From positions 310,001 through 374,000 of the forward strand of contig CAWHYL010000007.1 in NCBI GenBank assembly GCA_963833655.1: a stretch of DNA of 64,000 nt. The letters are read 5' to 3'. Below the pieces are notes generated by a model. The model made no database searches. It was not told the DNA's origin and saw nothing but the letters and a program-made list of their open reading frames with translations. The DNA is from 3-1-20CM-4-69-9 sp963833655 (GTDB taxonomy: Bacteria > Actinomycetota > Thermoleophilia > Gaiellales > Gaiellaceae). A program made the translations under genes and the position numbers. Below, in pieces: positions 44,098 to 51,226 of the stretch (the first letter of the stretch is position 1; each line of letters begins with the position of its first letter).

Positions 44098-45197
44098 GCC
44101 GTGAAGCGTTCGTGCACGCGGTGGAGCGCGGCGATGACGTCGCCGATGTCGTCGTCCGAGTGCGCGGGTGAGAGCGGCAGCGAGAAGATCTCGTCTCCGG
44201 CTCGCTCCGCGATCGGTAGGCGCGGCTGCTCCGGGAAGCGCTCGCGGTAGTACGTGAGCCGGTGCACCGGCAGGAAGTGGATCGACGTCGAGATGTTCTC
44301 TTCGCGCAGCGCCTGCTGGTACTCGTTGCGGGTCGCGCCCGCGCGCTCGGGATCGACGCGCACGATGTAGAGGTGCAGCGCGTGCACGTCGCGGTCGTCG
44401 CGCGCGAGCGGCGTGATGCCGTCGAGGCCGGCGAGCCCCTCGTCGTAGAGCGCAAACTGGCGCCGACGGATCTCGCGGTGCCGCTCGACCTTGTCGAGCT
44501 GGCAGAGCGCGATCGCGGCGAGCACGTCGGACAGGTTCGCCTTGTAGCCGGGCACCGGGATGTCGTAGACCGAGCCGTCGCCACGGCGCATCTGGCGAAG
44601 GTCGAGCACGCCCTGCGCGACGTCGTCGCGGTTCGTGGCGATGAGGCCGCCCTCGCCGGCGGCGATGTTCTTCGTCGCGTAGAGGGAGAAGCAGGTCGCG
44701 TCTGCGATCGAGCCGATCTTGCGGCCTCGGTACGAGCTCTCGGCTGCGTGGGCCGCGTCCTCGATCACCGGCAGGCCGAGCTCCAGCAGCGGGTCGAGAT
44801 CGGCCGGCTGGCCGGCCAGGTCGACCGGGAGCAGTGCCCTCGTCCGCTCGGTGACGGCTTCGGCGGCACGCGCGGGATCGATGTTCAGATCGTCCTCGCG
44901 CACGTCGACGAAGACCGGCGTCGCGCCGGCATGAACGATCACGTTCGCCGTCGCCGGCCACGTGATCGGGGTCGTGATCACCTCGTCTCCGGGCCCGACG
45001 CCGAGGGCGACGAGCGACAGGTGCAGCGCCGCCGTGCCGGAGGCGAGCGCGAGCACGTGCTCCGCCTCGAGGAACTCCCGCATGCGCTCCTCGAGCCGCG
45101 CGGCGCTCGGGCCGCTCGTCAGCCAGCCGGATCGGAGCGTCTCGGTGACGGCGGCGATCTCCTCGTCGCCGATCGCGGGCGGCTGGAAGCCGAGCAT
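44094..45197 (-). CDS. DegT/DnrJ/EryC1 aminotransferase, ArnB-like
   Basis: A 367-residue PLP enzyme. SGWLTSGPSAARLEERM, LALASGTAALHLSLVALGVG and VIEDAAHAAESSYRGRKIGS precede FSLYATKNIAAGEGGLIATN, which holds the PLP Lys (ATKN). GYKANLSDVLAAIALCQLDK and SIHFLPVHRLTYYRE are typical of the ArnB/PseC/LegC group, which aminates UDP-4-keto sugars. With the SDR at 46398 it would make a 4-amino-4-deoxy sugar. ATG 45197 is preferred as the family start, 10 bases after the ATP-grasp stop; ATG 45227 would give a 20-base overlap. Confidence 0.87.
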   Translation of the reverse strand: MLGFQPPAIGDEEIAAVTETLRSGWLTSGPSAARLEERMREFLEAEHVLALASGTAALHLSLVALGVGPGDEVITTPITWPATANVIVHAGATPVFVDVREDDLNIDPARAAEAVTERTRALLPVDLAGQPADLDPLLELGLPVIEDAAHAAESSYRGRKIGSIADATCFSLYATKNIAAGEGGLIATNRDDVAQGVLDLRQMRRGDGSVYDIPVPGYKANLSDVLAAIALCQLDKVERHREIRRRQFALYDEGLAGLDGITPLARDDRDVHALHLYIVRVDPERAGATRNEYQQALREENISTSIHFLPVHRLTYYRERFPEQPRLPIAERAGDEIFSLPLSPAHSDDDIGDVIAALHRVHERFTA

Positions 45198-45207
45198 GGT
45201 CTCGCGT

Positions 45208-46452
45208 CTAGACGAGAGCTTCGACATCGACCTCGAACCGAATCATCGCCTGCGCGCGGTCGGCGCGTTCGAGCGCCTCCTCGCGGCTGTCGCCGACGGC
45301 GAGAACGGCGCCGGCCCGGTCGGCGCCGCGCCGGAGCTCGCCGAAGCGGTAGCCGGGACGCCGGTAGATGCGGATGCCGCGGATGCCTTCGAGGGCGAAC
45401 GCCTGCTCCACGCCCGTGACCTCGCGGAGCTCGCCCAGCGGTGCGACGAGGAAGCGGACGCAGGCGCCGCCGACCTTCGCGACCGGCGACACCGCTGCCG
45501 GCGGCACGTCCTCGCCGAGCGCCGCGGAGAGCGCGGCGCCGTTGAAGTCGACGCCGAGCGCTACGCGGCAGAGCTCCGCGTCGTGGCCGCCGCCGAGGCG
45601 TGCCGCGAGCTCGCCGACACGCGGCCCGTCCGGGCCGACGAGCACCTGCGTGTAGCTCGGGCCGTTCTCGATGCCGACGGCGCGCGCCGCGGCTGACGCG
45701 GCTTCGACCGCCGCGCCGATCTGCGCGGGCTCGAGCTCGCTCGGCCACACGTGCGTCAGCGCGACGCCGAATGCCGGCAGCCCCGCTGTCAGCCGATCGG
45801 TAACGGTCAGCGGGTAGAAGTGCCCGCCGACCGAGAACGCGTTGACGGTCAGCTCGCGGCCCGGGACGAGCTCCTCGACGAGCAGCGTCGCGCTCCGCGA
45901 CGCGTCGAGCGCGATGCGGACCGCGTCCTCCACCTCGTCGTGCGAGCCGACGAGCGTCAGGCCCCGCTGGCCCTGCCGGTCGGGAGCCTTCACGACACAG
46001 GGGAAGCCGATCCGCCGGGCCGCCTCGGCCGCCTCGCGCGCGCCCGAGCAGATCTCGTAGGCCGGCTGCGGCACGCCGGCCTCGGCGAAGCGCTCGCGCT
46101 GCCGAAGCTTGGACGTCGACAACGTCGCCGTCTCGGGCGAGATCGGGTGGGGCAGGGCAAGCCGCTCGGCGACGCGCGCGGCGATCGCGACCGGCCAGTC
46201 GATGCCCGGCGCGATCAAACCGTCGATCCGCTCGGCGGCGGCGAGGCGCTCGATGCTCGACTCGTCCTCGGTCGAGACGATCGCGCGCCGGTCGGCGTAC
46301 CGGAAGCCGGGCGCCGACGGGTCACGGTCGAGCGCGATCACGTGCAGCTCGCGCGCCCGCGCGGCGGCCAGCAGGCCGAGCTGCGCCGGGCCTGCGCCTA
46401 GGACGAGGAGACGCTTGCCGTGGACTCGCTCTGAAGGATCCCCCGCCACCAC
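45208..46452 (-). CDS. ATP-grasp ligase-like protein (carbamoyl-phosphate-synthase-type)
   Basis: A 414-residue protein. An N-terminal Rossmann-like part (LLVLGAGPAQLGLLAAARAR) precedes the ATP-grasp core with KLRQRERFAEAGVPQPAYEI, FPCVVKAPDRQGQRGLTLVG, LLVEELVPGRELTVNAFSVG and VGELAARLGGGHDAEL. Such enzymes form amide or acyl-phosphate bonds. Between a dehydratase and an ArnB-like aminotransferase it could acylate the new amino group with an amino acid, in place of an acetyltransferase (inference). GTG 46452 or 46449 is the start; both overlap the end of the upstream SDR gene by about 50 bases. Confidence 0.82.
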   Translation of the reverse strand: MVAGDPSERVHGKRLLVLGAGPAQLGLLAAARARELHVIALDRDPSAPGFRYADRRAIVSTEDESSIERLAAAERIDGLIAPGIDWPVAIAARVAERLALPHPISPETATLSTSKLRQRERFAEAGVPQPAYEICSGAREAAEAARRIGFPCVVKAPDRQGQRGLTLVGSHDEVEDAVRIALDASRSATLLVEELVPGRELTVNAFSVGGHFYPLTVTDRLTAGLPAFGVALTHVWPSELEPAQIGAAVEAASAAARAVGIENGPSYTQVLVGPDGPRVGELAARLGGGHDAELCRVALGVDFNGAALSAALGEDVPPAAVSPVAKVGGACVRFLVAPLGELREVTGVEQAFALEGIRGIRIYRRPGYRFGELRRGADRAGAVLAVGDSREEALERADRAQAMIRFEVDVEALV

Positions 46453-47402
46453 GCCTCATTGTCGCGATACCACGCGATGGTGCGCGCGAGGCCTTCCTCG
46501 AACGAGGTGCGCGCCCGCCAGCCGGTCAAGCGCTCCATCTTCTCGGTCGAGCCGATGTGCCGGTCGACCTGCCCCGGGCGCTCGGTCACGTGTGCGCGCA
46601 GCGACGGCGGCTTCCCGAGCGCGTCGAGCACGGCGTCGGCGATGTCGTTCACGGAGATGTCGATCCCCGTCGCGATGTTGAGCACCTCGCCGGCGACGTA
46701 CTCCAGCGGCGCGGAGATCACGGCCTCGACGGCCTCGGCGTCGTCGTCGACGTAGAGCCAGTCGCGGCTCGCGTGCCCGTCGCCGTGGATCGTCAGCTCC
46801 TGGTCCTGCAGCGCCTGCGTGATGAAGCGCGGGATCACCTTCTCCGGATGCTGGCGCGGCCCGTAGTTGTTGAAGGGGCGCACGATCGCGATCGGCAGGC
46901 CGTAGGTGACGTAGTACGCATAGGCCAGCCGGTCGGCGCCGGCCTTCGTCGCCGCATACGGGCTGCGCGGCTTCAGCGGATGATCCTCGTCCATCGGCGC
47001 ATAGTCGGCGGTGCCGTACACCTCGCTCGACGAGAAGAGGATGAAACGCTCGACGGGCGCCTCGCGGATCGCGTCGAGCAGGATCTGCGTCCCTTCGACG
47101 TTCGTCGTCACGAACTCGCGCGCGCCTTCGTCGATCGACTTCTCGACGTGCGACTCCGCGGCGGCGTTGACGATGACGTCCACCTCCGCAACGACGTCGC
47201 GGACGAGCTCGGCGTCGCGGATGTCACCGTGCACGAACGAGAGCCGCTCGTGCGACATCGCGCCGCCGAGGTTGTCGAGGTTCCCCGCATACGTCAGCGC
47301 GTCGAGCGAAACGACCTCGTACGGCGTCTTCGCCAGGAGGTGGTGGATGAAGTTGGAGGGGATGAACCCCGCGCCGCCGGTCACGAGCACGCGTTTTGCC
47401 AT
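46398..47402 (-). CDS. Extended SDR, nucleotide-sugar 4,6-dehydratase-like (RmlB/LegB type)
   Basis: A 334-residue protein and first gene of the long leftward chain. The NAD loop reads TGGAGFIPSNFI, with Pro where the third Gly of GxxGxxG normally stands. The active-site strand is FSSSEVYGTA (Ser-Ser-Glu), not the Thr-Asp-Glu of true dTDP-glucose 4,6-dehydratases, followed by PYAATKAGADRLAYAYY (YxxxK) and RPFNNYGPRQHPEKVIPRFI. The latter block and the SSE resemble LegB and UDP-glucuronate decarboxylase-like enzymes. With the ArnB-like aminotransferase it would supply a 4-keto sugar. No SD is visible before ATG 47402; a TAACCT sequence lies 10 bases upstream as a possible -10. Confidence 0.83.
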   Translation of the reverse strand: MAKRVLVTGGAGFIPSNFIHHLLAKTPYEVVSLDALTYAGNLDNLGGAMSHERLSFVHGDIRDAELVRDVVAEVDVIVNAAAESHVEKSIDEGAREFVTTNVEGTQILLDAIREAPVERFILFSSSEVYGTADYAPMDEDHPLKPRSPYAATKAGADRLAYAYYVTYGLPIAIVRPFNNYGPRQHPEKVIPRFITQALQDQELTIHGDGHASRDWLYVDDDAEAVEAVISAPLEYVAGEVLNIATGIDISVNDIADAVLDALGKPPSLRAHVTERPGQVDRHIGSTEKMERLTGWRARTSFEEGLARTIAWYRDNEAWWRGILQSESTASVSSS

Positions 47403-47474
47403 GTGGAGGGGCAGGTTACGTGTTTGGCGGGGGAGCCCCGCCGGGAACGTGCACCTAGACTCGGGGGGTCAGGC

Positions 47475-47879
47475 TTGACCAGAGACTTTTCGCAAAGCCC
47501 AGTGCGTGTCGTGATCGTCGACGATCATCGTCTGTTCGTCGACGCGCTCGCGTTGCTGCTCGGCCATGACGAACGGCTCGAGGTGATCGGCACCGCGAGC
47601 GACGGCGCGACGGCGATCGAGCTCGTGGTCGACGGCGGCGCCGAGGTCGCCGTGATCGACGTGCGGATGCCGGAGATCGACGGGATCGAGACGGCCAAGC
47701 GGCTGCGGACGCGCAGCCCTGCGACGAACGTGATCCTCGTCACGGGCCTCGACGAGCCGCAGATCGCGGAGCAGGCGAAGGAGGCGGGCGCCGTCGCCCT
47801 GCTGAAGAAGGGCGCGCTCCACGATCAGCTGAAGGACGCGATCATCGAGGCCGCGACGCCGCCGACTTCCGGGCTCTGA
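47475..47879 (+). CDS. Stand-alone response-regulator receiver domain
   Basis: A receiver domain of 125-134 residues with no output domain. VVIVDDHRLFVDALALLL holds the acidic pair, VAVIDVRMPEIDGIE the phosphorylated Asp, LVTGLDE the conserved Thr, and VALLKKGALHDQLKDAI the conserved Lys. The sequence is closest to receivers of NarL-type regulators. It probably works by protein interaction, not DNA binding. Start choice: TTG 47475 (134 residues) has a TAGACT -10-like box 13 bases upstream; GTG 47502 (125 residues) would start right at the domain. No histidine kinase is nearby. It is divergent from the long leftward operon. Confidence 0.83.
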   Translation: MTRDFSQSPVRVVIVDDHRLFVDALALLLGHDERLEVIGTASDGATAIELVVDGGAEVAVIDVRMPEIDGIETAKRLRTRSPATNVILVTGLDEPQIAEQAKEAGAVALLKKGALHDQLKDAIIEAATPPTSGL

Positions 47880-47975
47880 GACCGTCCTCGAACAGTTCCG
47901 GAGGCCGAACTCACGCGAGCGTCGACGCCGAAGCGCCGGCGCTCGCGGACCACGACAACCCGCCCTCAACGAAAA

Positions 47976-48001
47976 GCGCGCGGGCGTGACCGCGCGCGTT
48001 T
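47976..48001. terminator. Bidirectional terminator hairpin in a convergent gap
   Basis: GCGCGCGG (47976-47983) pairs perfectly with CCGCGCGC (47990-47997) around a six-base loop. It is flanked by AAAA on the left and GTTT on the right, so it offers a short T-run in both directions. It ends the receiver gene (stop 47879) and may back up the hairpin of the opposing glycosyltransferase. The other bases of the 47880-48053 gap show no gene. Confidence 0.65.
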
Positions 48002-48025
48002 CCCGCTAAGCGGCGATCCTCTTCA

Positions 48026-48053
48026 CCGAGCGAAAGCGCGAGCTTTCGCTCGG
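48026..48053 (-). terminator. Perfect 12-bp hairpin abutting the stop of the GtrB/ArnC-like gene
   Basis: CCGAGCGAAAGC (48026-48037) and GCTTTCGCTCGG (48042-48053) form a perfect 12-base stem with a four-base loop (GCGA on the + strand). The stem begins at the very next base after the TGA (48056-48054) of the leftward glycosyltransferase. No T-run follows, as is common in high-GC actinobacterial terminators. Confidence 0.65.
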
Positions 48054-49022
48054 TCAGAGCTCGCGGTCGATCGTGTACAGCGGGCGGCCTTCGACGTCGC
48101 GCTGAATCCGTCCGAGGTACTCGCCGATCAGCGCGAGGATGAATCCCTGGATGCCGAGCACGAAGAGGACGGCGACGCCCCCGAACAGCGGCCCCGGAAA
48201 GTTCGACTTGTCGATCCAGTAGACGACGCCGTAGGCGCCGAGGGCGAAGGCGAGGAGCGAGCAGACGACGCCGAGCGCGACACCGATCCACTGGATCGGC
48301 TGCGGCCAGAAGCCGGCGAGCACGTGCAGCGCCATGCGCGTCAGTCGCAGCGGCGAGTAACGCGACGGGCCTGTGCGCGCGGCGTGATCGACATCGACCT
48401 CGATGACGCTCGCGCCGCCCGACAGCACGAGCGCCTTCGTGAACTTCTGCTTCCCGATCGAGCCGAGCATCGGCTCGACGGCCGAGCGCCGGTACGCGTT
48501 GAACGCGCAACCGAAGTCGGTGATCGCGACCCCGGTGAAGCGGCGCAGCATTCCGTTGATCACACGCGACGGGACCGCGCGACCGAGCGGGTCCTTGCGC
48601 GCGCGGCGCCGGCCGCTGGCAACGTCGTTTCCGGCCTCGACCGCCTCGACGAGCCGCGGGATGTCCTCGGGCGCGTTCTGCAGGTCGCCGTCCATCGTCA
48701 CGACGATGTCGCCGCGGGCGCGTGACAGCCCGGCGTGCATCGCGGGGTGCTGGCCGAAGTTGCGCTTGAAGCGAACGCCGCGCACGCGCGGGTCGGAGCC
48801 GTGCAGGCGCTCCAGCATCGCGAACGTGCCGTCGGTCGAGCCGTCGTCGACGAAGATCAGCTCGAACGTGCTCGGGCCCGGCTCGAGCGCCGCCAGGGTT
48901 CGCCGGTAGAGCTCCTCGACGCAGGCGGCCTCGTTGAAGACGGTGACGACGACGGAGATGTCCGGTGCCGGCAGCTCCACAGGGGCCGAAACGGCGCTCG
49001 GTGTCAGCTCGACATCGGCCAC
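48054..49022 (-). CDS. GtrB/ArnC-like polyprenyl-phosphate glycosyltransferase
   Basis: A 322-residue membrane-anchored GT2. ISVVVTVFNEAACVEELYRR, LIFVDDGSTDGTFAML, FKRNFGQHPAMHAGLSRARG, TMDGDLQNAPEDIPRLVEAV and ITDFGCAFNAYRRSAVEPML are those of the ArnC/GtrB group. Two helices near residues 230-300 and GEYLGRIQRDVEGRPLYTI at the end are also diagnostic. It loads a sugar onto polyprenyl phosphate; an amino-pentose or amino-hexose from the ArnB-like pathway is an attractive donor, glucose the default (inference). The GTG start has TAAGCT six bases upstream and no SD, and the gene ends in a perfect hairpin, so it is probably monocistronic. Confidence 0.87.
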   Translation of the reverse strand: MADVELTPSAVSAPVELPAPDISVVVTVFNEAACVEELYRRTLAALEPGPSTFELIFVDDGSTDGTFAMLERLHGSDPRVRGVRFKRNFGQHPAMHAGLSRARGDIVVTMDGDLQNAPEDIPRLVEAVEAGNDVASGRRRARKDPLGRAVPSRVINGMLRRFTGVAITDFGCAFNAYRRSAVEPMLGSIGKQKFTKALVLSGGASVIEVDVDHAARTGPSRYSPLRLTRMALHVLAGFWPQPIQWIGVALGVVCSLLAFALGAYGVVYWIDKSNFPGPLFGGVAVLFVLGIQGFILALIGEYLGRIQRDVEGRPLYTIDREL

Positions 49023-49028
49023 GTACGA

Positions 49029-49034
49029 AGCTTA
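49029..49034 (-). promoter_or_regulatory. -10 box of a probable leaderless promoter
   Basis: On the minus strand TAAGCT ends six bases before the GTG at 49022. It has the same geometry as the boxes at 7650, 11458 and 55708. Confidence 0.4.
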
Positions 49035-49052
49035 GAAGCGATCACGCCGAGG

Positions 49053-49086
49053 AGCCGGGCGGCAGGCACCGGCCTGCCGCCCGGCT
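49053..49086 (-). terminator. Perfect 14-bp terminator hairpin after the MFS gene
   Basis: Arms 49053-49066 and 49073-49086 are perfectly complementary over 14 G/C-rich bases with a six-base loop. The hairpin starts seven bases after the TAG (49096-49094) of the leftward MFS gene and upstream of the next leftward gene's promoter, so it separates two transcription units. There is no T-run. Confidence 0.7.
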
Positions 49087-49093
49087 GCGCGGC

Positions 49094-50500
49094 CTACGCG
49101 GCTTCGGCGAAGGCCGGCTCGGCCACTTCCTGCACGCGTGGCCGTCGCGGGATCGCGAACGCGGCGACGGCGCCGAGCGCGACGATGGCCGCGCCGACCC
49201 AGATCGCCGGGGTCATGCCGTTGACGAAGGCCGTCCCGCTCTCGTAGCCGCCGTACTGCGACCAGATCGAGGCCAGCACCGCGACACCGAACACGCCGCC
49301 GAGCTCACGGATCGCGTTCTGCGCGCCCGAGGCCTGGCCTTCCTCCTCCTTGCGAACGGCGGTCAGGACGACGTTCGCGACGGGAGCCCAGAACATCGCC
49401 ATGCCGATTCCCGAGACCATGAACGGCGCCACCAGGTGCCAGTACGGGGTCGTCGGCGTCGAGATGGCGGCCATCGACGCGAGGCCTGCCGCCTGAAGGG
49501 TGAGGCCGATGCCCATCAGGCGCGCGCCGCCGACGCGGTCGGAGAGCGCGCCGGCGATCGGCGCGATGAACATCGGCATGATCGTCCACGGGAGGATCCG
49601 GAGGCCCGACCCGATCGGCGAGTAGCCCTGCACGGTCTGGAAGAACTGGGACAGCAGGAAGATCGAGCCGAACATCCCGAAGAACATCAGCAGGGAGGCG
49701 ACGTTCGCCAGCGTGAAGACGCGGTTGCGGAAGAAGCGCATCGGCAGCATCGGCGCCTCCGCCCGCAGCTCCCACAGCACGAACAGCGCCAGGATCGCGA
49801 TGCCGACCGTGAGCGAGCCGACGATCTGCGGCGACGACCAGCCGGCGGAGTTCCCGCGGACGAGGCCCCAGACGATCCCGAAGAGGCCCGTGCTGGCGAG
49901 CGCGACCCCCGGCAGGTCGAGCCTGTTCGACGGGCCGTAGGTCTCGTCGAGCCGCAGCAGCGCGAGCGGCACGAGCGCCACCCCGATCGGGACGTTCAGC
50001 CAGAAGATCCAGTGCCACGAGATGCCGCTGACGACGGCGCCGCCGACGAGCGGCCCGAACGCGACAGCGAGCCCGGCGATGCCGCTCCAGGCGCCGATGA
50101 AGGCTCCACGCCGGTTGGCCGGGATGCCGGCGCTGAGGATCGTCAGCGTCAGCGGCGTGACGATCGCGCCGCCGACGCCCTGGGCGGCGCGCGCGGCGAT
50201 CAGCGCGCCTGCGGTCGGTGCGAGCGCCGCGGCCGCGGACGAAACCGTGAAGATCGTGAGCCCGACCGCCAGCATTCGGCGGCGGCCGAAGCGGTCGCCC
50301 AGCGCGGCACCGGTGAGCAGCAGCACCGCGAACGTGAGCGTGTACGCGTTCACCGTCCACTCGAGGCTTTCGATCGACGCGTGCAGGTCCTTGCGGATCA
50401 CGGGGAGCGCCGTGGTGACGACGAGGTTGTCGAGCGTCGCCATGAAGACGGCCGCGGAGGTGATCGCGAACGTCCACATCGTTCGAGTCTTGGCTGACAT
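49094..50500 (-). CDS. MFS drug exporter, DHA2 (14-helix) family
   Basis: A 468-residue transporter. FMATLDNLVVTTALPVIRKD holds the DHA2 signature (LDxTVVNVALP-like), GDRFGRRRMLAVG the A motif and ARAAQGVGGAIVTPLTLTIL the C motif of proton antiporters. SGISWHWIFWLNVPIGVAL is the usual loop after helix 5. It probably expels toxic amphiphiles or an antibiotic. ATG 50500 has an AGGAGG five bases upstream, one of very few clear Shine-Dalgarno sequences here, suggesting a true leader. The TetR gene lies just upstream on the same strand and is the likely regulator. Confidence 0.88.
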   Translation of the reverse strand: MSAKTRTMWTFAITSAAVFMATLDNLVVTTALPVIRKDLHASIESLEWTVNAYTLTFAVLLLTGAALGDRFGRRRMLAVGLTIFTVSSAAAALAPTAGALIAARAAQGVGGAIVTPLTLTILSAGIPANRRGAFIGAWSGIAGLAVAFGPLVGGAVVSGISWHWIFWLNVPIGVALVPLALLRLDETYGPSNRLDLPGVALASTGLFGIVWGLVRGNSAGWSSPQIVGSLTVGIAILALFVLWELRAEAPMLPMRFFRNRVFTLANVASLLMFFGMFGSIFLLSQFFQTVQGYSPIGSGLRILPWTIMPMFIAPIAGALSDRVGGARLMGIGLTLQAAGLASMAAISTPTTPYWHLVAPFMVSGIGMAMFWAPVANVVLTAVRKEEEGQASGAQNAIRELGGVFGVAVLASIWSQYGGYESGTAFVNGMTPAIWVGAAIVALGAVAAFAIPRRPRVQEVAEPAFAEAA

Positions 50501-50505
50501 CAAAT

Positions 50506-50511
50506 CCTCCT
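50506..50511 (-). promoter_or_regulatory. Shine-Dalgarno sequence of the MFS gene
   Basis: AGGAGG on the minus strand, five bases before ATG 50500. It decides between this ATG and the TTG at 50503, which would be too close. Confidence 0.7.
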
Positions 50512-50598
50512 TCTGGTCTCTTCGATCGTGCGTGCCGGCGGCCGTTCCGCGAATCCGGTCTTCTGGCCTCTGCTGGTGCGGTTAACCGGCCTATTTTT

Positions 50599-50615
50599 GT
50601 GAGTAGTCACTTACT
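50599..50615. promoter_or_regulatory. Candidate TetR operator upstream of the MFS gene
   Basis: GTGAgtagTCAC (50599-50610) is an inverted repeat running into CTTACT (50610-50615). The blocks AGTCACTT (50605-50612) and CTTACT recur in the TetR gene's own promoter (51225-51232 and 51210-51215), as expected for one regulator acting at both sites. A perfect palindrome CGGTTAACCG lies close by at 50579-50588. Confidence 0.5.
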
Positions 50616-50623
50616 TCCGGCCG

Positions 50624-50645
50624 AAAAAAAAGACGCCTACTCGTC
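50624..50645 (-). terminator. T-tract terminator at the end of the TetR gene
   Basis: On the minus strand a short GACG/CGTC stem with a six-base loop spans the TAG stop and is followed by eight consecutive T (50631-50624). The stem is weak (four pairs) but the T-run is the longest in the window. It would limit read-through into the MFS gene. Confidence 0.45.
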
Positions 50646-51188
50646 GCGCTTGCAGCCTTCGATGAGGAGGCGGGCCCAACCCTCGTCGGCTTCGAGCAGG
50701 GCCATCGAGCCGATGACGTTGAGCAGCATCCCCTTCGCGAAGAAGTGGGAGACCCGCTCGCTCGGCAGTCCCGAGACGCGGTTGGTGTACTCGACGAGCG
50801 CGCCGAAGCCGCGGCGGACGACCTCGCGGATCTCCGGGTCGTCGCACGCCGCGTACGCCTGCATCTGGGCGTGCAGGTAGACGGGATCCGTCGCCAGGCG
50901 CTCCCAGTACGCCTCGCCGATGGCGCTCAGCGCCTCCTCGCCCGTCAGGCCGGCCGAGGCGGTGTGGAACAGCTCGAGCGTGCCGCGCAGGCACCGCTCG
51001 ACGGTCGCCATGAAGAGCTGCTTCTTGGTGCCGAACAGCCGGAAGACGTACGGCTGCGAGATGCCGACGGCCTTCGCGATCGTCTCGGTCGAGCCGCCGT
51101 CGAGCCCGCGAGCGGCGAACTCGACGAGAGCTGCCTCCAGGATCTCGTCCCTCCGCTCGGTGGCCGACTTTCGTGCCGTCGTCGCCAT
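50637..51188 (-). CDS. TetR-family transcriptional regulator
   Basis: A 183-residue protein. The N-terminal helix-turn-helix domain reads DEILEAALVEFAARGLDGGS then TIAKAVGISQPYVFRLFGTK and KQLFMATVERCL, classic TetR. The ligand-binding C-terminal half is helical and variable. It likely represses itself and the DHA2 exporter just downstream; shared sequence blocks lie upstream of both genes. Three in-frame ATGs exist (51200, 51197, 51188). I choose 51188 because the predicted transcription start falls exactly on its first base and the upper two lie inside the -10 box. Confidence 0.87.
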   Translation of the reverse strand: MATTARKSATERRDEILEAALVEFAARGLDGGSTETIAKAVGISQPYVFRLFGTKKQLFMATVERCLRGTLELFHTASAGLTGEEALSAIGEAYWERLATDPVYLHAQMQAYAACDDPEIREVVRRGFGALVEYTNRVSGLPSERVSHFFAKGMLLNVIGSMALLEADEGWARLLIEGCKRDE

Positions 51189-51195
51189 GGGCGGC

Positions 51196-51225
51196 ATCAT
51201 TAGCTACTGCTTACTAACTTGTCAA
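51196..51225 (-). promoter_or_regulatory. TetR gene promoter, leaderless, with operator-like repeats
   Basis: On the minus strand a perfect -35 TTGACA (51225-51220), an 18-base spacer and a -10 AATGAT (51201-51196) are followed by seven bases and then ATG 51188. The mRNA would begin at the start codon. AGTCACTT and CTTACT blocks shared with the MFS upstream region lie over and next to the -35 and in the spacer, fitting autorepression. Confidence 0.6.
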
Positions 51226-51226
51226 G

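Noticed and set aside
50579..50588. Palindrome CGGTTAACCG as an operator
   Set aside because: It is a perfect 10-base palindrome but lacks a second copy near the TetR gene; the AGTCACTT/CTTACT blocks are better candidates.
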